NCBI GenBank assembly: GCA_964579735.1 | Contig: CAZOHH010000025.1 | Coordinates: 1-30,934, forward strand | Source of the DNA: CAILLO01 sp964579735 | GTDB taxonomy: Bacteria > Bacillota > Clostridia > Saccharofermentanales > UBA5734 | Reading direction: 5' to 3' | Length of the DNA stretch: 30,934 nt | Shown here: in pieces, positions 8,972-17,299 of the stretch | Position numbering within the stretch: the first letter of the stretch is position 1 | How the letters are laid out: every line of letters starts with the position of its first letter | Notes under the pieces: model-generated | What the model was told of the DNA's origin: nothing | Databases searched by the model: none | Seen by the model: the letters and a program-made list of their open reading frames with translations, nothing else | Made by a program: the position numbers and the translations under genes

Positions 8972-9864
8972 ACCCGCACGGCTTTCACGATCGCGGCGAT
9001 GTGTTCTGGCGTCGTGCCGCAGCAACCTCCGACGATGTTCGCCCCGGCGGTGATGACCGGACCCACGAGAGCGGCCATGGTCTCCGGGGTCTCCGGGAAG
9101 GTATCGATGCCGTCCACGCGCACCGGCATGCCGGCGTTGGCCTGCACGAGGATGGGAACCGCGGGGAACGCCGCGCGGATCTCCGCGACGATTCCCACCA
9201 TCTGGCTCATCCCGTTGCCGCAGTTCGCACCGACGATGTCGGCCCCCGCATCCATCGCGGCCCGGGCCGCCTCGGTTGGCGACAGACCCATCATGGTGCG
9301 GTATGTCCCCTGCTTCGTAGGATCGAAGGTGAACGTGCAGATCACTTCGCAGGACGTGTTCTCCTTGGCGGCCCGGACGGCCAGCACGGCCTCTTCCCTG
9401 TCCGACATGGACTCGATGCACAGGGCGTCCGCTCCGCCCTTCTCGAGGGCGACGGCCTGTTCCTTGAACGCATCATAGAGCTCCTCTTCGGTGACTTCCT
9501 CCATGAGCAGCAGCTTGCCGGTCGGACCGATGGAGGCGATGACCCAGCGGTCGGGACCCGCTGCGGAGCGGGAGGCTCGTGCGGCTGCCTCGTTGATCTC
9601 CGAGGTGCGATCGGAAAGCCCATAGTGCTCGAGCTTGAAACGCGTGCCGCCGAAGCTGTCGGTCTCGACCATGTCGGCCCCCGCCGCCACGTACTGCGCG
9701 GCGATGTCGCGGACTTCGTCGAAGTGGTCGATGCACCAGAGCTCGGGGCACTCGCCGGGCTTCATCCCCTTGTTCTGGAGAAACGTGCCCCAGGCTCCGT
9801 CGGACACGAGGACGCGTCCGGTCTTCAGGGCTTCGATAAGGCTGGGTCTCGTCAAATCGTCCAC
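8968..9864 (-). CDS. Zinc-dependent homocysteine S-methyltransferase-family protein
   Basis: The 298-residue protein corresponds to the homocysteine-binding (Pfam S-methyl_trans) TIM barrel found in BHMT, YbgG/MmuM and the N-terminus of MetH. The three zinc-ligand cysteines are present: Cys215 in GANCGNG and Cys281-Cys282 in GGCCGTT. The N-terminal SDGAWGTFLQ and ETDSFGGTRFKL segments are standard for the family. It probably transfers a methyl group to homocysteine to make methionine, or works with a separate corrinoid protein; the donor is not shown by sequence. The annotated GTG at 9864 lies directly on an AAGGGGG stretch, while TTG 9855 sits about nine bases from it and may be the real start (295 residues). 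A promoter lies just upstream. Confidence 0.85.
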   Translation of the reverse strand: MDDLTRPSLIEALKTGRVLVSDGAWGTFLQNKGMKPGECPELWCIDHFDEVRDIAAQYVAAGADMVETDSFGGTRFKLEHYGLSDRTSEINEAAARASRSAAGPDRWVIASIGPTGKLLLMEEVTEEELYDAFKEQAVALEKGGADALCIESMSDREEAVLAVRAAKENTSCEVICTFTFDPTKQGTYRTMMGLSPTEAARAAMDAGADIVGANCGNGMSQMVGIVAEIRAAFPAVPILVQANAGMPVRVDGIDTFPETPETMAALVGPVITAGANIVGGCCGTTPEHIAAIVKAVRV

Positions 9865-9891
9865 CCCCTTGCGCTTGGGAAGTATGGAGCG

Positions 9892-9920
9892 ATTATACAG
9901 GAAATCCGCGAGAGCGTCAG
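9892..9920 (-). promoter_or_regulatory. Promoter of the homocysteine methyltransferase gene
   Basis: The minus strand reads CTGACG (plus 9915-9920), a 17-base spacer and a perfect TATAAT (plus 9892-9897). The -35 overlaps the copA stop codon, so this gene can be expressed separately from the copper operon. Confidence 0.65.
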
Positions 9921-12259
9921 TTCTTGAGGCGCATGCGCCTCAGCCGCAGCGCATTGGTCACGACCGAGACCGAGCTGAGGGCCATCGCGGCTCCCGCGAG
10001 ATCGGGCTTCAGCAAAGGTCCACCGAGCAGGAACACGAGACCGGCCGCGAACGGGATGCCGAGCAGGTTGTAGAAGAACGCCCAGAAGAGGTTCTGCTTG
10101 ATGTTGCGCATGGTGGCGCGGCTCAACGCGATCGCGTCCGCCACGCTGCGGAGGTCGCCGCGCATCAGGACCACGTCGGCGGATTCGACCGCCACGTCCG
10201 TGCCCGTGCCGATGGCGATTCCCACGTCGGCCTGGACCAGTGCGGGAGCATCGTTGATTCCATCACCGACCATGGCCACCTTCTTGCCGCTCTGCTGCAG
10301 GCGTTTCACTTCGTTGGACTTTTCGCCGGGAAGCACTTCGGGCAGAATCTCGGTGATGCCGACTTCACGGGCTATGGCTTCTGCCGTGGTGCGGTTGTCG
10401 CCGGTCAGCATGACGACTTCGAGGCCCATGGCACGGAGGCGCGCGACGGCTTCACGACTGGTGGGCTTGACGGTGTCGGCGGCCCCGAAGAGGGCTGCGA
10501 GTCGGCCGTCGATGGCGGTGTACATGACGGAGCGGCCGAGGACCGCGAGGTCCTCCGCATCGGTCCGCGCCTCCGTCAGGTCTATGCCGCGCTCCTGCAT
10601 GAGACGCGGATTTCCCACTACGACGGAATGGCCTTCGACAAGCGTCTCGATGCCGCGTCCGGGGACGGCCTGGAACCGGGTCGGGTCGGACAGGGTGATT
10701 CCACGCTCCAAGGCGCCGGCAACGATGGCTTTCGCGACCGGGTGCTCGGAGCCTTTTTCCGCGGTGGCGGACAGACGCAGCGCTTCCGCTTCGGGCAGGA
10801 CGCCATAGGTCCTCCAGTCGGTCAACCGCGGCTTCCCTTCCGTGATNNNNNNNNNNNNNNNNNNNNNNNNNNNNNNNNNNNNNNNNNNNNNNNNNNNNNN
10901 NNNNNNNNNNNNNNNNNNNNNNNNNNNNNNNNNNNNNNNNNNNNNNACCATGACCGCGGGAACGAAGAAGCCGGAGACGACGTCTGCGAGCTTGGCGATC
11001 GGGGCCTTGTGTCCCTGCGCCTCCTCGACCAGGTGGATGATCTTCGCGAGCGCCGTGTCCTCGCCGACCCGGGTGGCGCGGAACAGAACGAGGCCCTCTC
11101 CGTTGATGCTGCCCGCGGCGAGTTCATCGCCAGGCTGCTTCTCGATGGGCAGGCTTTCGCCGGTCAACATCGACTCGTCGACCGAGGTCGAGCCGGTCTC
11201 GATGGCACCATCCACGGGGATCGTCGCGCCGGGCTTGACGACGACGATGTCGCCGACGGCTACTTCCTCTAGAGTGACCTCAAGGTCGCCGCTGGGACGG
11301 CGGATGGTCGCCGTGCTCGGGCGAAGGCGAAGCAGGCGTCGGATGGCGTCGGAAGTGCGGCCCTTGCTGCCGGCCTCGAGCATCTTGCCGAGCATCACGA
11401 GGGTGATGACGACGCCTGCGGACTCGAAGTAGAGCGACATGACGAAATCGGGCTCGCCGAGGGCGATGCGCACCAGTGCATAGATGCCGTATAGATAGGC
11501 GCTGCCGGTGCCGATGGCGACCAGGGTGTCCATGTTCGGGGATCCCTTGAAGAGCGTACGGAAGCCGATGCGGAAGAACCGGCTTCCGGCGAAAAGCACG
11601 GGCGTCGCGAGGGCGAACTGTGCGAGGGCGAAGTTCAGCGCGCTCATTTCTGGGTGCAGGAAGGCCGGGATCGAGAGCCCCAGCTCGGGGACCATGTGGG
11701 CCATGGACAGATACAGCAGCGGAATCGAGAAGACCGCCGCAACGGTCAGCCGGATCCGCAGGGTGCGGTTCTCCTTGTCGCGGCGAAGTTTTTCGGCGTC
11801 GGGTGTTTCGCGCTTCTCGATGTCCTTCGGGATATAGCCGGCTTGCTCGATGGCGTCGCGGATATCGGCGACCTTCGCAAGCGACGGGTCGTAGGAGACG
11901 GAAGCGCGGTGGGTCGCGAGGTTCACAGAAGCCTCGGCGATGCCGGGAAGCTTGCGGATACTGCGTTCGACGGCCGCGGAACAGGAGGCGCAGGTCATCC
12001 CATCCACGCCGATATCGACTCGGCGCTCCTGGGGCGGCAGCGCGGCCGTGAGTTCGAACAGTCCGTAGCCCGTATCCACGACGGCCTTCTGGATTCGAAC
12101 GAAATCGGTGCGGGATTCGTCGAACGTGACGTTCAATCGCTCGGTCACGAGGTTCACTTCGGCCGAGACGACACCGTCCACGCGGGAGGCCGCCCGCTGC
12201 ACAGCCGCCGAGCAGGCCGCGCAGGTCATGTCCGATACGCCGTAGGTCGCTGTCTTCAT
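9917..12259 (-). CDS. copA: Copper-exporting P1B-type ATPase, interrupted by an assembly gap
   Basis: This is a Cu+-translocating P-type ATPase. Two N-terminal HMA domains carry MTCAAC (Cys13, Cys16) and MTCASC (Cys90, Cys93). The actuator motif TGES is at 366-369, and after the gap come ITEGKP, SEHPVAK, MLTGDNRTTAEAIA and GDGINDAPA. The C-terminal YNLLGIPFAAG and MALSSVSVVTNALRL motifs define the P1B-1 copper class. The run of 100 N removes the helix with the CPC motif and the phosphorylation loop: sequence stops after FFVPAVM and resumes one residue after the expected DKTGT. The frame happens to stay open through the Ns. The start at 12259 follows AGAGGCG, 19 bases after the SafE-fusion stop, so the two are one copper operon. 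Confidence 0.93.
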   Translation of the reverse strand: MKTATYGVSDMTCAACSAAVQRAASRVDGVVSAEVNLVTERLNVTFDESRTDFVRIQKAVVDTGYGLFELTAALPPQERRVDIGVDGMTCASCSAAVERSIRKLPGIAEASVNLATHRASVSYDPSLAKVADIRDAIEQAGYIPKDIEKRETPDAEKLRRDKENRTLRIRLTVAAVFSIPLLYLSMAHMVPELGLSIPAFLHPEMSALNFALAQFALATPVLFAGSRFFRIGFRTLFKGSPNMDTLVAIGTGSAYLYGIYALVRIALGEPDFVMSLYFESAGVVITLVMLGKMLEAGSKGRTSDAIRRLLRLRPSTATIRRPSGDLEVTLEEVAVGDIVVVKPGATIPVDGAIETGSTSVDESMLTGESLPIEKQPGDELAAGSINGEGLVLFRATRVGEDTALAKIIHLVEEAQGHKAPIAKLADVVSGFFVPAVMXXXXXXXXXXXXXXXXXXXXXXXXXXXXXXXXXXITEGKPRLTDWRTYGVLPEAEALRLSATAEKGSEHPVAKAIVAGALERGITLSDPTRFQAVPGRGIETLVEGHSVVVGNPRLMQERGIDLTEARTDAEDLAVLGRSVMYTAIDGRLAALFGAADTVKPTSREAVARLRAMGLEVVMLTGDNRTTAEAIAREVGITEILPEVLPGEKSNEVKRLQQSGKKVAMVGDGINDAPALVQADVGIAIGTGTDVAVESADVVLMRGDLRSVADAIALSRATMRNIKQNLFWAFFYNLLGIPFAAGLVFLLGGPLLKPDLAGAAMALSSVSVVTNALRLRRMRLKN
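10847..10946. other. Assembly gap (100 N) inside copA
   Basis: Exactly 100 undetermined bases. CopA homologues have about 80 residues (roughly 250 bases) between the flanking conserved segments, so 100 is a placeholder length, not the true gap size. Confidence 0.98.
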
Positions 12260-12278
12260 GTCATTCGCCTCTTTCTGG

Positions 12279-13754
12279 TCAGGATGTCGCGTCGACGACG
12301 TGGATCTGGCTCTGGATCATGCCCATCCAGCAGGAGAACGGCACGGTGCCGCTCGAAATCGGCGTGAAGTCGATCCAGTTGTCTCCGACCTTCAAATTTC
12401 TCTGAATCTTGTAGGCCGGGACGACGACGGTCTTGTTGCAACCGGTCAGGGTGCCTGCGGGCACCTTCAGGTTCCAATGAACAGGGACTCCCTGGGTCAC
12501 GGTGAATTCGGGATAGCCTGCCGACGTGAGCACGGTCGTGATGACCTGCACACCCTCCTTCACGGAAGGGTCGGCTCCGGAAGTCACGGTCGGCGTCTGT
12601 CCGAGCGCCGCGACCGGTGCGAAGCCGGAAAGGGTGAAGCCACGACCGATCATGACGACTCCGAGGGCGAGCACGAGTACCGCGCCGACCTTCATCATGC
12701 GGGCCGTGAAGCGTCGTCCGAGGACCGCGCTCGCGGCGCCCAGTCCGAGGAGCAGCGGGACGGTGCCGAGGGAGAAGAAGAACATGGAGGCGGCTCCGAG
12801 CAGCAGGCTTCCGGTGCCGAGCGCGTAGATCTGCATGGCCTGGAGGGGACCGCAGGGCATCAGTCCGTTCAGCAGTCCGACGAGGAAGGGGCCTTTTCCC
12901 TGCTTCGCCGACTCCGCGCGGGTCCTCAGGAAGCGGGGAATGCGGGGAATGAAGCGGGCGAGTCCGGGGAAAAGCCCTAGCATCTGGATTCCCATGACCA
13001 TCATGACAAGACCGGCCACGACGGCGATGGCGCCGCGTGCCCAGCCGGAGAAGGACACGACGGAACCGAGCGCTCCGGCAAGACCCCCGACGAGGGTATA
13101 GGAGACGACGCGTCCGGAGTTGTACAGGAGACCGGGACGGAGGGTCGAGGCAGCGGTCAGCGAAGGGCCACCGTCGCCGTTGGAACCTTCCGAACCCGCG
13201 GATCCTGCAGGCAGGCATTGGGAGAGCACGATTCCACCGCACATGGCGACGCAGTGGACGGAAGTCAGGATGCCGACCAGGAAAAGCATGCCGAGCCCCA
13301 TGGCGGACGTGACTTCCGGCAGGAAGCTGAAGCCGCCGAGTCCGTTCACCACGAGCACGATGGCCAGGACGGCAACGACGAGACCAGCGAACTGGAGTGT
13401 GCTCAAGCGAGCGGTCTGCGACCCTTTCAGTGCATTTGTCGAATGAGTCGACGTTTTCCGCGGCAAGGCTTCGGGAACCTTCTTCCGGCTCTGTGGAGCA
13501 TCGAACACGCTGTTTCCCGTCGATACCACGTCCATCCCTGTTGGAAAGTATCCCTCTCGCTCCAGTGCATCCTTGACGCGAACCAGAATTTTTTCGTCAG
13601 GGTCTCTGACAAGCGTGACGCTGCCGCTGGAGAAATCGGCCTTGACTTCCTGCACTCCGGAAACGCGGCGGAGGATGCGTTCCACCTTGCCCTCACAACC
13701 TGCGCAGGACATGCCTTCCAGAGGGAATTTCTGTCGGATGAAGCGCTTCGCCAT
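12279..13754 (-). CDS. HMA - SafE/TauE (DsbD-like) - cupredoxin fusion, copper handling
   Basis: The 491-residue protein joins three modules. Residues 8-72 form an HMA metallochaperone domain (GMSCAGC, Cys17 and Cys20). Residues about 120-375 form a six-helix SafE/TauE-type (DsbD_2) domain with the paired motifs SVHCVAMCGGIV (Cys168, Cys172) and NGLMPCGPLQAMQIYALGTG (Cys301). Residues about 385-490 form an extracytoplasmic cupredoxin-like domain with candidate copper ligands His426, Cys439, Cys475, and Met477 or Met479 (FSCWMGM). A Ser/Thr-rich linker (75-118) separates HMA and membrane parts. It probably moves or hands on Cu+ at the membrane with CopA. The start follows GGAGAGG, and the gene ends 19 bases before copA. 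Confidence 0.85.
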   Translation of the reverse strand: MAKRFIRQKFPLEGMSCAGCEGKVERILRRVSGVQEVKADFSSGSVTLVRDPDEKILVRVKDALEREGYFPTGMDVVSTGNSVFDAPQSRKKVPEALPRKTSTHSTNALKGSQTARLSTLQFAGLVVAVLAIVLVVNGLGGFSFLPEVTSAMGLGMLFLVGILTSVHCVAMCGGIVLSQCLPAGSAGSEGSNGDGGPSLTAASTLRPGLLYNSGRVVSYTLVGGLAGALGSVVSFSGWARGAIAVVAGLVMMVMGIQMLGLFPGLARFIPRIPRFLRTRAESAKQGKGPFLVGLLNGLMPCGPLQAMQIYALGTGSLLLGAASMFFFSLGTVPLLLGLGAASAVLGRRFTARMMKVGAVLVLALGVVMIGRGFTLSGFAPVAALGQTPTVTSGADPSVKEGVQVITTVLTSAGYPEFTVTQGVPVHWNLKVPAGTLTGCNKTVVVPAYKIQRNLKVGDNWIDFTPISSGTVPFSCWMGMIQSQIHVVDATS

Positions 13755-13797
13755 CGGGTCCTCTCCGTTCCGCAGCCGGTCGGCTACTAATGGAAGG

Positions 13798-13815
13798 ATA
13801 CTCCCCGATTATGGG
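13798..13815. promoter_or_regulatory. CCCC-GATTAT-GGGG inverted element before the copper operon
   Basis: In the 54-base gap between the M24 peptidase stop and the copper operon, plus 13803-13816 reads CCCCGATTATGGGG, G/C tracts in inverted orientation that overlap the peptidase stop. It could be a metalloregulator site (CsoR-type operators also use G/C tracts) or just a small hairpin. No convincing -35/-10 pair was found in this gap. Confidence 0.25.
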
Positions 13816-15011
13816 GTTTTCATGGAGAGCGGGACGTAACGGATGCGCTGTCCGCCGCCGGTAAGACAGCGGCCGCCCTCGGGAGTCACGACATAGGTGT
13901 CCTCGACGCCGACCATTCCGACGCCCGTGATGCCGATCTTGGGTTCCAGTGCGATGGCGGTTCCTGCCTCGAGCGGTTGGTCGAAACCCTTCGCCAGGAC
14001 AGGAAGTTCGTCCAGATGCAGGCCGATTCCATGGCCCAGGAATTTCACCTGACGGCCGTCGTGACCCATGAAATGGCGTTCCTGGTCGGCATCGATCCGA
14101 TGCATCGCTGCCTCGTAGATTTCCGAAGGAATCGCTCCGGGTCGCAGCGCTGCAGCGGCTTCCCTTTCGACTTCAAGACATAGGTCCTGGAGTCGGGTCA
14201 TCTCCTCCGTCGGTTCGGCGCCGTAACGATAGACCTGCGTGCAATCGCTGTGGTATCCGTCGATGCCGAAGCCCACATCCACGAAGACGAGGTCGCCGAT
14301 GGCCAGGCAGCGCTCCCTGCTGCCTACGAAGGGCACGGCTGCGCTCATCCCGAGTCCGCCGCCCGGTCCGTTGAAGCTCGTGCGGACAAGAGAGCTCTCG
14401 CCGAAGGCGACCTGGCCGACGACCATCTCGGTCTGGAACATCGAGAATCGCGAGACGCCATGTCCACCTAGGCGGAGCATCGCTTCATAAAGACGGCCTG
14501 TGAGGTCGACCTCGCTCATCCCCTCCTCGAGAAGTCCGGGGACGACCTCGTCGAGCAGAATGCGGTGGAGGCGTCCCGACTCCGCCATGCAGGCGAGTTC
14601 CGCAGGGCTCTTGCGCATCCGCACCTCGAGCACCGTACGGTCCACCGGCAGGGTCTCGCCAAAGGAGAATGCCTTGTGCAGACGTTCGACGAGAGCGATC
14701 GTCGCGATTTCGGTCTCGAGATACGTACGGCCGCATTCCGCTCCGACAACCTTCGCGGCGTCCCGGTAGCTATCCATGGGTAGGACGTCCGGCAGGTCCG
14801 ACTCGGCCAAGGCCCGGTCGAAGCTACGGCGGACGAAGTAGACGGCCAGCCCTTCGCGACGAATCGCGAGCAAGCCGTCCTGCATGCTTCCCGTGAAATA
14901 GAACTGGTTCACCCGTCCTACGAGGAACACCGTCCCCCAGTCCGGATCCAGTCGGTCCATCGCCTCGCGCAGGCGTGAAATCCGCATGGCGGACTCGCAG
15001 ATCCTCTCCAT
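13809..15011 (-). CDS. M24-family metallopeptidase (Xaa-Pro aminopeptidase-like)
   Basis: The 400-residue protein has the creatinase-type N-terminal domain (about 10-135) and a C-terminal pita-bread M24 peptidase domain. All five dinuclear metal ligands can be assigned: Asp245 (FVDVGF), Asp256 (GYHSDCTQ), His327 (LGHGIGL), Glu356 (ALEPKIG) and Glu370 (GVEDTY). It most likely releases an N-terminal residue preceding proline from peptides in the cytoplasm. The start at 15011 is supported by CGAGGA nine bases upstream, and lies two bases after the nitroreductase stop, indicating cotranscription. A start at Met9 is less well placed. Confidence 0.88.
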   Translation of the reverse strand: MERICESAMRISRLREAMDRLDPDWGTVFLVGRVNQFYFTGSMQDGLLAIRREGLAVYFVRRSFDRALAESDLPDVLPMDSYRDAAKVVGAECGRTYLETEIATIALVERLHKAFSFGETLPVDRTVLEVRMRKSPAELACMAESGRLHRILLDEVVPGLLEEGMSEVDLTGRLYEAMLRLGGHGVSRFSMFQTEMVVGQVAFGESSLVRTSFNGPGGGLGMSAAVPFVGSRERCLAIGDLVFVDVGFGIDGYHSDCTQVYRYGAEPTEEMTRLQDLCLEVEREAAAALRPGAIPSEIYEAAMHRIDADQERHFMGHDGRQVKFLGHGIGLHLDELPVLAKGFDQPLEAGTAIALEPKIGITGVGMVGVEDTYVVTPEGGRCLTGGGQRIRYVPLSMKTP

Positions 15012-15013
15012 GC

Positions 15014-15799
15014 TCAGATGTCCTCGTGACGTTCAAGCCCTGCAACCTTCGGCAACCCAGTGCCGAACGCCTTCAGATACTCGCCTGCGGACCGATTGAG
15101 TTCCAGAGCGAAGTCACTCTCGTATTTCCGGCTGCAGAAAGCGCGGATCTTCGCATCGAAATCACCAGGTACTCGACCGCTCTTCTCTTCCTGTCTACGA
15201 TACATCTCCTTCAGTTCGACCGGAGACAGCACACGATAGGAATTCTCGAAGACGATGTACTCCCCGTCGAAACGTGCGGGCTTCCGTCGCTCCTTCTGTC
15301 GTTCCGTTGGCCAGCCCAGGACAAGCATGGCGGCTGGGAAGACGTCCTCAGGAAAACCAAGGAGCGTTCGGACCTGTTCCCGGTTCTCGAGGATGTCTCC
15401 GATGTAACAGCTCCCAAGGCCGAGGCTTTCGGCAGCAACCACCATGTTCTGAGCGGCGATCACCGCGTCGGCCATGGCCAGCAATGCGTCCCCCGGACCG
15501 AGAAGTCGGGCATCGATTCCGGCGGCGCGGTAGGTCTCCAACCAGCGGTGTCCATCTGCAAGAAAGATGTAGACGACCGGGGCCGTCGCGATGAAGGGCT
15601 GGTGGTCGCATAGATCGGCGAGTTCTAGCTTTGTTTCATCATCTGTGACGTCGAGAATCGTGTAGAGCATCTGATTCCCGGCCGTCGGTGCCTGGAAGGC
15701 GGCCTGTAGAAGAAGCTCGCGCGTACTTTCATCGACTTTGCGCGACTCGAAAGCGCGCATGCTCTTGCGCCGGTTCAGCTGGTCCAGGACTTCGTTCAT
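15014..15799 (-). CDS. Nitroreductase-family FMN protein
   Basis: The protein of about 261 residues has the nitroreductase fold. The N-terminal RRKSMRAFESRKVD motif binds FMN phosphate, APTAGNQ follows at the usual position, and the AAQNMVVAAESLGLGSCYIGDI segment is the conserved helix and loop near the flavin. Members use NAD(P)H to reduce nitro compounds, quinones or flavins; the substrate here is unknown. The C-terminal 60 residues are longer than in minimal members and contain a charged RKYESDFALELNRSAGEYLKAF helix often seen in NfsA-like proteins from Bacillota. ATG 15799 with GGATGG upstream is my choice; ATG 15811, overlapping the previous stop codon as ATGGTAG, is an alternative. Confidence 0.83.
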   Translation of the reverse strand: MNEVLDQLNRRKSMRAFESRKVDESTRELLLQAAFQAPTAGNQMLYTILDVTDDETKLELADLCDHQPFIATAPVVYIFLADGHRWLETYRAAGIDARLLGPGDALLAMADAVIAAQNMVVAAESLGLGSCYIGDILENREQVRTLLGFPEDVFPAAMLVLGWPTERQKERRKPARFDGEYIVFENSYRVLSPVELKEMYRRQEEKSGRVPGDFDAKIRAFCSRKYESDFALELNRSAGEYLKAFGTGLPKVAGLERHEDI

Positions 15800-15804
15800 G
15801 TCGG

Positions 15805-16650
15805 CTACCATCCGCCGCTCGCGCCGCCACCACCGCCCGAACCTCCACCGCCACTGAACCCACCGCCCCCACCACCGCTTCGTCCACCTCCTCCGAAGCT
15901 ACCTCCGCCGCGGCGGAAGATCATGGAGAACAGAATCGCACGGGTGATGGCGCCATGGAGGAAGATCCAGTCGATGAGAAGAAGGGCAACGACGCCGATG
16001 AGGAGAAGCGTCTGCATGAAGGGCGAAAGGGGTTCCGACGTTTCTGAAGCGGAGTCGGTCCCACCGGACCCCTGGTACGGAGAAATCGTGACACCGGGGT
16101 ACTCGGCCACGACTTCGGTGAGGAGCGCGAAATAGCCGTTGCGGATGCCGGTCAGGTAGTCTCCTTGCTTGAAGTACGGGAGAATGTCATTGTCGCGGAT
16201 CCGTCCCGCCTTCGCATCGTTGATGCGGCCTTCGAGTCCGTATCCGACCTCGATGCGGAGCTTCCGGTCATCATAGGCAACCAACAGCAGGACGCCGTTG
16301 TCCTTCTGAGCATCGCCGATTCCCCAGCTGCGGAACAAAGCAAGGGAGAACTCTTCAAGCGGACGGCCGCCAAGGCTATTCACGGTGACAACCACGATCT
16401 GCGCACCGGTCTGGGCGGCCAGTTCCGAGGACAGGGCGATGATCTGGTTCTCCGAGGCGGTGTCGAGAAGATCCGCTTGATCGAGCACATAGAAGTTCTG
16501 CGGTGGAGACGGGATTCCTTCCGTGGAGAGTGCAGCCGTCCGAGCCGGGAGCACACTTAGGAAGACCGTCAGCGCGAGGACGGTGGAAATGGCAAGGAGA
16601 GCGGCCCCCTTGCGGAGTCCGCTCCCTCGCAAACGATACATCGCGGCCAA
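15805..16650 (-). CDS. TPM-domain (YgcG family) membrane-anchored protein
   Basis: The 281-residue protein begins with a signal-like segment (KGAALLAISTVLALTVFLSV) and then a TPM domain, about residues 50-190 (FYVLDQADLLD at its start, GAQIVVVTVNSLGG, DNGVLLLVAYDDRKLRIEVGYGLEG). A transmembrane helix lies at about 212-232, and a cytoplasmic tail is made almost wholly of glycine and serine, ending GGW. This is the standard YgcG architecture, which commonly neighbours LemA, as here (LemA is ten bases upstream). Function is not firmly established; TPM domains have been linked to photosystem repair phosphatase activity in plants. TTG 16650 has GAGG at seven bases; ATG 16641 in frame is an alternative. 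Confidence 0.85.
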   Translation of the reverse strand: MAAMYRLRGSGLRKGAALLAISTVLALTVFLSVLPARTAALSTEGIPSPPQNFYVLDQADLLDTASENQIIALSSELAAQTGAQIVVVTVNSLGGRPLEEFSLALFRSWGIGDAQKDNGVLLLVAYDDRKLRIEVGYGLEGRINDAKAGRIRDNDILPYFKQGDYLTGIRNGYFALLTEVVAEYPGVTISPYQGSGGTDSASETSEPLSPFMQTLLLIGVVALLLIDWIFLHGAITRAILFSMIFRRGGGSFGGGGRSGGGGGGFSGGGGSGGGGGASGGW

Positions 16651-16660
16651 TTCCCTGCCT

Positions 16661-17227
16661 CTAGCTGAAGGAGACCGTCGGGACCGCCGTCGAACCGGGA
16701 GCGGCCTCGAAGAAGTCCGCCGCGTCGAAACCGAACAGCCCTGCGTACAGGACGGCTGGGAAACTGCGGATGTGGGTGTTGTAGGCCTTCACGACCGCAT
16801 TGTAGTCGAGGCGGCTGACCGCGATGCGATTCTCCGTGCCGGCCAGTTCGTCTTGAAGCGCGATGAAGTTGGCGTCCGACTTCAAGTCCGGATAGTTCTC
16901 GACGACGACGAGCAGACGACTCAGCGCGGTGGTCAGTTCACCATCCGCGGTCGCCTTGTCGGAGATCGTGGTGGCTCCGGAGAGCTTGGCCCGCGCAGCC
17001 GTGATGCTGTCGATGATGCTCTTCTCCTGGGAGGCGAAGCCCTTCACCGTCGCGACGAGATTCGGAATCAGGTCGGCGCGTCTCTGAAGCTGCGTGTCGA
17101 TGCCCGAAAAGGCCGTATCGACGGTCACCTTCTCCGCGACGAGCTTGTTATAGGAGCCGACCATGGACATCGCGGCGATCACGACGACCACCACGATCAC
17201 GATCAGGACGATCCAACCCTTTTTCAT
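16661..17227 (-). CDS. LemA-family protein
   Basis: The 188-residue protein has one N-terminal transmembrane helix (WIVLIVIVVVVVIAAMSMVG) followed by a long helical bundle with family hallmarks: YNKLVAEKVTVDTAFSGIDT, RRADLIPNLV and ENYPDLKSDANF. LemA proteins are membrane-anchored with an exposed coiled-coil-like domain; their biochemical role is unknown. The start at 17227 has an ideal site, AAGGAGGG, eight bases upstream. It lies between HflC and the TPM protein; LemA-TPM pairs are common, and here they appear to share a transcript with HflKC. Confidence 0.92.
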   Translation of the reverse strand: MKKGWIVLIVIVVVVVIAAMSMVGSYNKLVAEKVTVDTAFSGIDTQLQRRADLIPNLVATVKGFASQEKSIIDSITAARAKLSGATTISDKATADGELTTALSRLLVVVENYPDLKSDANFIALQDELAGTENRIAVSRLDYNAVVKAYNTHIRSFPAVLYAGLFGFDAADFFEAAPGSTAVPTVSFS

Positions 17228-17299
17228 GTGGAATCCCTCCTTGCGCAGGTCCTACGGTATCGACGGCGACAAACCGCCTTTCCGTCAGCTTTGCTACGT

